Below are positions 57,001-64,000 of a stretch of 64,000 nucleotides of DNA, in pieces. Origin of the DNA: Paraspadella gotoi. Lineage: Eukaryota; Chaetognatha. The notes under the pieces were generated by a model. That model saw only the letters and a list, made by a program, of their open reading frames with translations, made no database searches and had not been told where the DNA came from. The stretch covers positions 20,240,248 through 20,304,247 of the forward strand of contig CM119264.1 of assembly GCA_051294375.1 (NCBI GenBank), in the 5' to 3' direction. Position numbers and translations under genes: made by a program. Numbering within the stretch: the first letter of the stretch is position 1; the number at the start of each line of letters is the position of its first letter.

Positions 57001-57514
57001 AAAGTCCTTGTATGTTAAAAAACATTTCTTTCTCTTCCTCAAACTATTAACGCAACGAAAAAGAAAAGAAAACAAACAATAACATGTCCAAATTGTCCAT
57101 CATATATCAACAAGTTTGAGCAAACAAGGCCGGATATGCCCACCATCATTAGCGGTAAGCAGCTGATCAGATAATTAATTAATTAATTAATTTTCTGCTC
57201 AATCAAACACTTTTCTACCCGCATACAAAATTTTAAGTCAATCGCCCTATCCACTCAAGAGTAATTGGCGTTCAAGCAGTAAAATGTATTTTTTTGGTTT
57301 TTTTCCATTTTAACTCATTTCCACTGATTTCCAGCTCAATCACACATTTTCCTACCCACACACAAAATTTTATTCAAATCCATCTATTAAATCACGAGTA
57401 ATTGGTGTTTTTTGCTAAGGTGGGACGGACGGACAGACAGACAGTCAGACAAACAGACAGACAGACGGACGGACGGACATCATTTTTTTTGAATACTTTA
57501 TCATTGTGATTAAA

Positions 57515-57545
<31 letters not shown>

Positions 57546-58528
57546 CCAAATTCAATTTGGAAAACATTAAAATTGAATGAAAGCCGAAACTTGTCTGTAC
57601 CATGAAATAAAATCGTTGATGTAACAAGACTTCGTCTTTAATCTCAAATATAATATATCAAAATTCGATGTTCTGACATGCTATTAGTGAATGCCCGACA
57701 AGATTGGGGGGGTGCGGACCGACGGACCGACAAAGTGAATTATAGATTCGAAATCTGCTGTAAGCAGATCCGACTAAAAACCAATCAAATAATCATTCAG
57801 TCTACTTAGAACCAAATTCCGAAAGTCCATCCCAAACCTTTTTTCATAATATTTTTATATTTTTAGATAGAGAATGACTGGAATAATGTAAATCTTAAGT
57901 CACGTCTAAATTGGCCAATGGGTTTAGAATAAATCGACCAAAAACAACCAAAATTCCTCTCCATTTTTTCAACATTCTCGCCTTTTAAGAGTCTCTCCGA
58001 TTCTGACTTCCTCTTTCAAACTTATAGTTCCGCTAGTTAATTTTTTTTCCTTAAACGAACGAAAGGAATCCATAACTTTATTATTTTATAATTTCTGGGT
58101 AAAAATATAAAATGAATTACATTAACATTGTGATATTATGAAAGTGTAATGACTTGTGAGGCCTGTGAGAGTTAAATAATTAAAAAAATTTATTATTGAA
58201 AAATAACATCAAAGTGAAGAAGTTGAACGTTTTCCGGCTCTTTTCAGTAAACATCCCTGTTCTCTAACATAAAATAATGTTTACTTTTTGCTGGTGGAAA
58301 AGAATAACATTTTATATAATTTTGTAAGCATGCTTGTAAAACCAGACAAGCAACTATTTATGTGAAAAAAAAAATATTTTCTTAATCTAAAATTTTTTTC
58401 TTTCAGAATACTTAACAAAGTTTGATTTTATTTTTGCAACGAATTTTATTTTTACAAGAGCAGACATGCTCACAATACGAGCCTTCATCAGCGCATATGA
58501 GTTGTGAACTTGATACAAGTTTTTAGTT

Positions 58529-58567
<39 letters not shown>

Positions 58568-61500
58568 AATAAATAATTACATTTGAGCAATGTACAACAT
58601 AGATAAAGATAATGGAAACTGTTTAATAACAAATTGAAATAAATTAATTTTTGAAATTGAAAAGTTGAAAATTGAAATTGAGAAGTTGAAAATTGAGATT
58701 TTAGAGGGATAGATAAGTAAAGATTGTAGTGAAATATAAGAACTAAGAAAGAGCTCAAAATGAGCTGGGCCCCCCCCGGTCTTATGAAGGAGAAGCTGCT
58801 GACAGGGCCGGGTCATTGGCGCGTCATGGGTTGAGAGGATAATGGGATTGATCTCGTGTTGGCTGGCTCAGGTATTGTTCCATGAGGAAACAAACCCAAG
58901 GCCACCCTTATATCCCTCTGGCCTGATGCGCCTGCCGGCGGCCCTCTTCTCACCTGACGGTGAGGCGGGCGGGTATCCACTCTTGCCACTTTAGTGACTG
59001 GGATGGTGGAATACAGAATACTTAAAAAGAATTTAATTTTTATTTATTTTTATGGGGTGTCATTAGTTTTAAAATTAATTATAATTTTGACTTAGTTTGA
59101 CACTCACCCTGTTAAGAGGTTTCAGCAAAAATAATTCTAAAATTGTATCTTGTATGTGCCCTATGATTATGGCTTCATTTTGGTACTATTGCCATCCCTT
59201 TATCTTTGTTCCTTCAAAAGATATTAGGAAAAATCACTTTTTTTTCTCAACCTTCCTTTTAATTTCTTTTTAAATAAAAATTTCGTGATGAAAACTGGAC
59301 CAATTCACTTTACCAGGAAGGCAGGATGGTTTAATATAAAAAAAATGGTCAATACTAAAAAGGAAAAAAAGTCCAGCTCTTGGGACACGAGGCTTTTGGA
59401 ATCTCATAATTTGAACTTTGAAGTACCATTTATAATGCTAACATACTGTAATTTTAAAAAAGTGAAATTTCTCTTTCATTTCTATAGTAAAAAATGAGTT
59501 TTGAAAATCCTCTTGGTAGTAAATTCTTTATCAAATGCTACAAGATCAAAAAGTCGAGCTCTTGAGATGCAACGCTATCGGAATCGTGCGTTTTTACAAC
59601 TGTTTTCTACCGGAATGTCTCCCAATGTCGTTTGTAAAGTTGGGCAGTCAGATTCGAACGGAAATCTCGATTAGAAAAATGTTAATGTTTTTTTAAGCGA
59701 GATATTCGCCTAGTCTACTGGACACTCCACTATGATCGAAGTGAACGTTAAAATCGGAAGAATTATACAATGGCATATTCGGATAGCTTAACCAGAGTAA
59801 TTCTTGAAAACTTTAGAGGTTCTTCTCATAAAATATTAATATTTCCAAAAAGGACAAAAATGTAACATTTTATTTTTTTACGATTCCTAAAGATGACCCG
59901 AACGCAATACCATTTTTTAGCTTGTTTTAATTTTTTTCCCTCTCAAATATGATAAAACAAAAGTTTAAAGAGCAATTTGATCCAATCAGTTAGGAAGTTA
60001 ATAGTACTAACGTGTTTTTAACACTATAATTTTTGAAAAAGATGAGGTATTGAGTAAAATTATAAATTGAAGTTTACAAGATATGTTTTTTTTTTTTTTT
60101 TTTTTGCATTTTCGTTCTTTTAAAGAAAACGTTTGTTGGGTTCAATCCATTTATTAAATTTATTACATCAAAAAGTTTAACAAGATTTAATGTAACTCAA
60201 TCTAACACTGAGACTGAGTGACCCTCCAATGATTTTTATCAGCATCACTTTAATTTACAAATTAGACAAAAGTGGACGTTCTAGTAACTCTCTCTCTCTC
60301 AATATCAGCTCAGACTGTCCCTCTTTCTTTCTCTCTCTTTCCACGTATAATTAATAATTAATTCGCAAATTATTATCGCTCAGATCCTCAACGCTCTTAC
60401 CTTTAAGTATGATCAAGGCGACGACAAAGGATGAAATGAGAAAAGTGAGGGCCAGGTGCCATCGCGGCGTCTCCCCTTCTCCATAGAAAAAGGTCAGCCT
60501 CATGAGAAATCGAGTCCAGAATTCCTCGACGGGCGAAGCCACAGTCACGTTGACCAGGGATTGACGGGTCACGCATTGGGCGGGCTGGCTCCATCCGCTG
60601 GCATTGGATTTAGGGTTGGCGAAAGAAATGAGAAAAGGAAAGGATAAGTTCGAGAAGGAGAGATGAAGATGATAATTAAAAATGCGTGGTGCCAGTGGTG
60701 CCAGTGGTGCCTACATCCGTAACAAGTGTATTTTGAGTATTTTGAGTCATCAATCCTTGGAAATTTACTGCGTCGAGGAATAAAAATTGCCGGAAAAATG
60801 TTACATAGTCCGATTGAAGTCGATCTGAAACGATTATGATATGCTGAAAACAGATCGAGAGAGAGAGAAAGAAGCGAAAAACAAAAAAAGCACCCCCACA
60901 AGTCAGCGAATCAAGATTTTAAGCAAAGCCAAGGAGAAATCGGGGCTCCATCAGCAATAATCTTGGATATCGGAAGCCGCAATTAATACTATTAATCAAA
61001 ATGCTAATTTAATCGAATCTCGGGAGCTAATGATTCGGTCCGTCGCCTTCTCGTCATCGAAGGCGCCACCGGAGAAATGAAACGGGGAGAGAAAGGGGAG
61101 CCTTTTCTTTTTTTCTTTTTTTTTTCACTTTTTTCGTTTTATAGGTTTTTTTTTATGATTAGCAATCAGACTGAAGATGAATGAAATACATAAATCTTTT
61201 ATTCACCGTCTTTAATACTGACCTGCACAAACAAGTGACGTTGTCCGGCGTCTCGGGTTCGCAGAATTTGATTACATCATCAGGACAACGCTCAGGATGA
61301 ATGAGACAGAAGTCGCCCTTGACGCCGATGTTTCCCGCGGCGTCTTCATAGCGAAAGGAGAGGCGGCTAGGGGGGGGGGAAGTCAAGTTGATAGTGGGAA
61401 TTCGTTCAAATCATCGGGAGAGTGAGTGATCAAAATATTTTCAGAGGTCTGAAGCAAGAATGACAAATTCTAAAAACAACAAACATATCATTTCAGTCAA

Positions 61501-63683
61501 GACAAAGGAAATGTAATAAAATGAAGTAGTTTTCGAAACGATTTGAATCATTGCGTTGTAAATTTTAAATTTTGATAAGTTTTTCATTTCATTCACTAGA
61601 GAACAAATATTCACGGTTTTTTCCTGTGGGCATTAAATGATTGTCATAAATATATCATCACAGAGGAATGAAACGGAATGAAACGAATGAAAGAGAGATC
61701 AAAATAAAAAGAGGAGGCAGACGAACTGCATAAGTTCACCCCGTCTATAAGCATGGCACCTACATGATCACTAGGTACCGGGTTCAATCCCAACCCGGTA
61801 ACATCCCTGGGGGAAGCGTGAGAACAGCCGTAAACCGCCTTGGGGGCCTCGAAAACCCTCAAGCCAGGACCCTTTCGATAGCTGCTGATATGAGGGATCA
61901 CAGAAGATGCAGATAACACACTTCAGCCCTCTCAGCGCCCTATCCACATAAAAGACATAGGAAGGAAATTAAGACGGCATAACAACAGGAGAAAATCATA
62001 AGAAATTTAGGTCCGTAAAATCAGGTGTTGTGAAGCCTCGAGCAAGCGTGCTGCGTGGGCGTGAAGGCAGGTGTCGAGACGGCGCAGGTGCCGGGAATCC
62101 GAAAAGAGGGGAGAGAAGGTGAAAGGAACGTCAACGAACGGAGATGTACGACCGTCAATTTGTATTCGTCGTCCATTTGCATTTTTTTTTTCGCTCCGGG
62201 AGACAGCGTTAAAGCTACCGCTAAGAGGCAGCGCTGCCGCCGCCGCCTCCGCCGCTTTATCTTTCCGCTTTATTCCTTCAAGCGCTGGCTTTTGTCTAAG
62301 CGTCTAATATTTTCTTTGCCTCGTCTGTTGCGGAGTCTACGTTTAAACGTTTTTGTCAGTCAAGAATTTTTTATTTTTTATTAGGAGTTGGTCATTATTA
62401 GCTTTGTGGCCTTTCTTAATTCGAAATTTACGAATGAGAAAGTTTTTGCTCTTAATATCTTATAAACAAAAAGAGTGACAACGTCTCTTTTCAAGTCGCG
62501 TCTCGTCGCGGCCGAAGAGAAGAAACGAGTTTGAGGGAGAAAAGCAATATTTTATTCGGCCTCTTTCACTTAGAGTTGACGCGATTTGACAGAATGTCGA
62601 CGCGGGTTAGAAATAACAAAGAGAGAGAGAGAGCAAGAGAAAGAAAAAGAGAGAGAGAGAGAGAGAGAGAGANNNNNNNNNNGAGACAGAGAATGATTAA
62701 TGGACGAAACGTTGAGGGGCAATTCTTAGAAATAGACGGGCGAGGTTAGTTGAGAAAACGACGGGCTGAATAATTAATAAATTTAAAGAGGGCAGATTTG
62801 TCTAATGTAATGGGCAGCTGACACTTTCTATGAAGGTGCTATCCTTCAGGATTTTGCTTTTCCTTAATCTAGTTTGATTTTAAAAAGTAATAGTTTGCTA
62901 AAAGCACTTCGACATTTCCTTATTTTCCTCAAGGCTCAAGCCAAATCTTTTCCGAGTTGTTCATTACCTTAAAATGTGCGTCCTCGTTGCGTTGACGACG
63001 AAATCCCCTACGGAGTCCACCGAATCCCCCGGCGCGGCCCATCCCCTTCCCCGCGATAAGGACTCGTTGTGAGGTTGCCAAAGCAGTGGCGAATCCCGCG
63101 TCAGAAGCGGCAGGCAGGCGTTGGTGTTCCAAATGTTGCCGCAGTGGCTCCAGGGAAGCGGATGTTTGAAGCTGGCAACGATGAAGAGTAGCGCCAGTGC
63201 TAGGATGCAGTTGGCATGGATGGAGAAGCACATACACAGCACCTTGAAGACGGTGCCGACACCGTTGGCGATGGGTAGGCAGTGCCAGACGCCGCGGGGC
63301 CCATAGCCCGAGTACTGAAGGAATGAAAGAGGCGATGTAGAAGAAAACGAAAGAAAAGAAAGAGAATATAGAGGAGATAAAAGAAAAAGGAAAAGAAGGG
63401 CGACAAGGGTCAGATTAAAGACTGACTTTTCTTTCCATCCTCTCTTCTCCAATTCTCACCCAGCTCTTTCGACTCTACCAACCTGCCCGATGAAGAGTTC
63501 CAGGAACTGCAGTGGCAGCGCCACCAGAAACGTGACGGCGAGGTAGGGAATGAGAAAGGCGATCCCTCCGTTGCTGTACATCAAGTAGGGAAACGTCCAC
63601 ACGTTGTGCAAATTGATGGTGAAACTCATGAGCGAAAATACAAAGTTCCAATGATCGCACCAAGTGGGGCGACTCGTCGCCAT
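47392..63683 (-). CDS. SLC6-family (sodium:neurotransmitter symporter-like) transporter
   Basis: Twelve-helix plasma-membrane carriers of this family move amino acids, amines or osmolytes using sodium and chloride. Ten exons were placed with matching phases: 63683-63483, 63314-62968, 61366-61223, 60597-60401, 56859-56664, 49276-49038, 48523-48334, 48055-47793, 47726-47537 and 47490-47392. They give about 687 residues, normal length. Family marks in order: NVWTFPYLMYSNGG (TM1), FLELFIGQ (TM2), GPRGVW, LPWSHCGNIWNTNAC, RWHLALTF (TM4), GAAEGI (EL3), GSYNKWNTDF (TM7), FVVFAEILAKLPGS, LDELGW (TM12). A tiny exon in TM6 between 56664 and 49276 was not found, and exon 7 needs one base removed. TM1 and TM8 lack several ion-site residues, so the substrate and coupling cannot be guessed. 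Confidence 0.95.
47537..47726 (-). CDS. SLC6 exon: TM11-TM12
   Basis: Acceptor CATCTCCGCCAG, donor GTGAGT, 190 bases, phase 2 in, 0 out. VPYWLDELGWMFFIIGVFLL corresponds to the YPxWAxxLGW motif and TM12; NQRLR matches the usual ERLR after TM12. Confidence 0.93.
47793..48055 (-). CDS. SLC6 exon: TM10 region
   Basis: Acceptor CATTCATTCAG, donor GTAATG, 263 bases, phase 0 in, 2 out. Starts VRLIIVLVVMSIDLVPYLPS and ends VTTLLLLFFR. A charged segment MRRPRLPLAKDIRW lies between hydrophobic stretches. Confidence 0.92.
48080..48252 (+). repeat. Family C copy in SLC6 intron
   Basis: CCAGGTACTCTGGGAGTGAA to AAATGAATGGATAA, within the intron between the exons at 48055 and 48334. Truncated at the 3' end. 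Confidence 0.85.
48334..48523 (-). CDS. SLC6 exon: TM8-TM9
   Basis: Acceptor TTCCTTTCCAG, donor GTACGT, 190 bases, phase 2 in, 0 out. Encodes SMLLYIMVFFMALNVELILI. The family's LGLDSxF sodium-site motif is here ALNVEL. Then HFQMSKIDFLYMATM and FAMITDFVGSL. Confidence 0.93.
48524..49037. other. SLC6 intron with long GA microsatellite
   Basis: GA tract at about 48912-49010, only about 30 bases downstream (gene sense) of the exon 7 donor. Confidence 0.8.
49038..49276 (-). CDS. SLC6 exon: TM6b-TM7-EL4, with frameshift
   Basis: Acceptor ACGGCTTCCAG, donor GTGAGC. The first frame reads VGLIMIGSYNKWNTDFITAS and FAAFGAMGTLRE, then hits a stop; from the next frame VVFVVFAEILAKLPGSNL continues to the donor. 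The two frames meet at a GGGG run near 49099-49102. The exon length is one base too long for the flanking phases. Confidence 0.9.
49277..50529. other. SLC6 intron, no feature supported
   Basis: Mixed sequence. A plus-strand Lys/Arg-rich frame at 49354-49608 has no signature. Confidence 0.5.
50530..51310 (-). repeat. Long dispersed repeat I, copy 2 (reverse)
   Basis: Reverse match of 11050-11810: CTGTGTAAAG, TTAGAAAGGTGTCCCATGAT, GTTATTCAAGAAAATAAC hairpin, GAGTATCTCA. Diverged at many single bases, so old. Confidence 0.8.
51311..52050. other. SLC6 intron, pyrimidine-rich; nothing called
   Basis: T/C-rich on the plus strand (51590-51720). Confidence 0.5.
52051..52625 (+). repeat. Dispersed repeat M, copy 1
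   Basis: TTTTTACCGGAACGTTTCTA, AGTCAGATTTGAACGAAAAT and ATTCACTTT match 59280-59690 in order with many differences. Confidence 0.6.
52626..53135. repeat. CT-rich intron with long CT microsatellite
   Basis: Uninterrupted CT tract at about 52966-53041 followed by CTCCTTCCTCCCGCC. GC-richer sequence to about 53330 has no recognised exon. Confidence 0.8.
53136..54297. other. SLC6 intron, GA tract, no exon recognised
   Basis: GA microsatellite at about 53970-54020. The missing TM6 micro-exon could lie anywhere between here and the neighbouring exons but was not identified. Confidence 0.5.
54836..55652 (-). mobile_element. Foldback element H, copy 2, nested in the hAT-like element
   Basis: Reverse of 25166-25906: starts TTTAAGAGGAAAGGTCATTC and ends GAATGACCCTTTTTCTTAAA; both inner palindromes are retained. 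Confidence 0.88.
55653..56305. other. Right part of hAT-like element interior
   Basis: AT-rich. GTAGATTCAAAATAGTTTGC then TCAAACC near 56157-56185 is a decayed family B end. Confidence 0.6.
56664..56859 (-). CDS. SLC6 exon: TM5-EL3-TM6a
   Basis: Acceptor TTCTGCTTCTCAG, donor GTGCGG, 196 bases, phase 1 in, 2 out. Encodes TTLPYCIMALMVILCVSREG, AAEGIGELLSPDIAKAFDPR and WYTAVMYVFISY. The family form would be WxDAxxQIFFSL; the helix breaks off before the glycine-rich unwound part of TM6. Confidence 0.94.
57110..57776 (-). repeat. Family B element, copy 5, reverse, both ends present
   Basis: CAACAAGTTTGAGCAAACAA to the hairpin end ATCTGCTGTAAGCAGAT then CCGACTAAAAA. It holds an expanded CT tract (57517-57544) and an ACAGACAGAC/GGACGGAC tract (57420-57480). 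Confidence 0.88.
57777..58740. other. SLC6 intron, AT-rich; GA tract
   Basis: GA tract 58531-58562, then TTGAAAATTGAAATTGA-type short repeats (58640-58700). Confidence 0.6.
58770..59010 (+). repeat. GC-rich SINE-like block
   Basis: GGGCCGGGTCATTGGCGCGT, GATTGATCTCGTGTTGGCTG and CTGACGGTGAGGCGGGCGGG contrast sharply with AT-rich flanks. GGGATTGATCTC may be a degenerate B box. Single copy in this window. Confidence 0.4.
59100..59690 (+). repeat. Dispersed repeat M, copy 2
   Basis: TTCTACCGGAATGTCTCCCA, GCAGTCAGATTCGAACGGAA match 52500-52600; the left part resembles repeat I around TCCTTCAAAAGATATT. Confidence 0.6.
59691..60400. other. SLC6 intron, AT-rich; nothing recognised
   Basis: Includes a 20-T run near 60088 and a short CT tract near 60288. 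Confidence 0.5.
60401..60597 (-). CDS. SLC6 exon: end of EL2 and TM4
   Basis: Acceptor CCAATGCCAG, donor GTAAGA, 197 bases, phase 2 in, 1 out. GWSQPAQC, NVTV sequon, VEEFWTRFLMRLT (family form SxEEFWxRxVL) and RWHLALTFLISSFVVALIIL (TM4). Confidence 0.95.
61223..61366 (-). CDS. SLC6 exon: extra EL2 segment, cysteine-rich
   Basis: Acceptor CCCCCCCTAG, donor GTCAGT, 144 bases, phase 2-2, in frame with both neighbours. Encodes LSFRYEDAAGNIGVKGDFC, HPERC, KFCEPE and NVTCLC: five cysteines and one glycosylation sequon. It has no counterpart in ordinary SLC6 proteins. Confidence 0.88.
61724..61950 (+). repeat. tRNA-like SINE, type 1, copy 3, in SLC6 intron
   Basis: TAAGTTCACCCCGTCTATAA, CACTAGGTACCGGGTTCAAT (B box) and CGCCCTATCCACATA match the copies at 20701 and 31595, with a deletion around the A-box side. 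Confidence 0.85.
61951..62967. other. SLC6 intron, GC-richer patch, GA tract with gap
   Basis: A GCCGCC-rich patch at 62215-62260; GA microsatellite 62620-62690 split by a 10-N gap (62673-62682). No exon recognised. Confidence 0.6.
62968..63314 (-). CDS. SLC6 exon: TM3 and first part of EL2
   Basis: Acceptor TCATTCCTTCAG, donor GTAATG, 347 bases, phase 0 in, 2 out. YSGYGPRGVW, NGVGTVFKVLCMCFSIHANC (TM3), LPWSHCGNIWNTNAC with the conserved EL2 cysteine pair, then NES and NAT sequons in a Gly/Asp/Ser-rich stretch. Confidence 0.95.
63483..63683 (-). CDS. SLC6 first coding exon: TM1-TM2
   Basis: ATG at 63683, 67 codons, donor GTTGGT after CAG. MATSRPTWCDHWNFVFSLMS, NLHNVWTFPYLMYSNGG and FLIPYLAVTF then LQFLELFIGQ. 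The start sits just before the conserved W/D position ahead of TM1, so the cytosolic N-tail is very short; a further upstream coding exon is not excluded. Confidence 0.95.
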
Positions 63684-64000
63684 GACGACGGCGGAAAGGG
63701 TTGGAGGGGGCGAACGGGGGAAGTTAGGAATGAAGAGGATAAAGAAACGGGTGGCTCGTGTTTCCGATGGGAGCGTCGAAGGTTCGATTCTCCGGAAAGA
63801 GTTTTATTGTGTCGATCAAAACGAAAGTTAAATCGAAGACCTTTTTGACTTTCAAAGAAAATACGAGTCAGAATTATCGGTCCGCGTCTTTCCTTTGGTT
63901 TTCTCACACAGAAAATCAAAAACCTTGAGGGCTATATTTTTCACTCCATTGTCTTAATGCATATTACTTTTTTTATCATTCTGAAAAAAATCGAATGATC
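63684..64000. other. Upstream of SLC6 start
   Basis: Presumed 5' UTR and promoter side. No element could be assigned. Confidence 0.4.

Overview
This is a metazoan nuclear genomic window. It is AT-rich, with GT-AG introns of hundreds to thousands of bases, exons of about 90-350 bases, very long CT/GA microsatellites, many dispersed repeats and several N gaps. The species cannot be fixed from sequence alone. An invertebrate is likely, because the transporter is a divergent SLC6 and no vertebrate-type repeat is seen. Interstitial TTAGGG arrays are present. Almost all long open frames are microsatellite or repeat shadows; the real genes were found by joining short exons by family similarity, splice sites and phase.

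Region 1 (about 2.2-16.7 kb, minus strand) holds the 5' half of a gamma-glutamyltransferase (GGT) gene. Five phase-compatible exons were assembled at 16689-16576, 15419-15263, 7200-7054, 3059-2971 and 2361-2219. The gene runs off the left edge before the catalytic-threonine half. Its introns hold tRNA-like SINEs, AT-rich repeats, a TTAGGG minisatellite, a TGGCGA-NN-TCGCCA palindrome array, and a gap-split tandem duplication at 4.0-5.3 kb.

Region 2 (about 17-42 kb) is mostly repeats: a short dispersed family with inverted ends and a subterminal hairpin, tRNA-like SINEs, a foldback element, miniature LTR elements (TRIM-like; one complete copy at 34493-35140), a Tc1/mariner remnant at 32.2-33.9 kb enclosing exon-like sequence, and ATCATCGCATCA minisatellites. 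A possible unrecognised minus-strand gene has exons at 40458-40351, 39558-39444 and 36467-36301. A few weaker single-exon candidates lie at 21, 22, 24.9 and 36.0 kb.

Region 3 (41988-47073) is one Ty3/gypsy-type LTR retrotransposon with two LTRs, primer-binding site, polypurine tract, TTAT target duplication and frameshifted gag-pol. It ends about 320 bases downstream of the transporter stop codon.

Region 4 (47392-63683, minus strand) is a nearly complete SLC6 (neurotransmitter:sodium symporter family) gene. Ten exons were placed; one tiny exon in TM6 is missing and exon 7 needs a one-base frame correction. The protein is unusual: the TM1 gate arginine and glycines and the TM8 sodium-site motif are replaced, and the second extracellular loop is enlarged and cysteine-rich. 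Its introns contain a hAT-like element with a nested foldback repeat, further repeat copies and a SINE.

The two recognised genes act at the cell surface (GGT in glutathione and gamma-glutamyl metabolism, SLC6 in solute transport). Nothing in the sequence shows that they work together.
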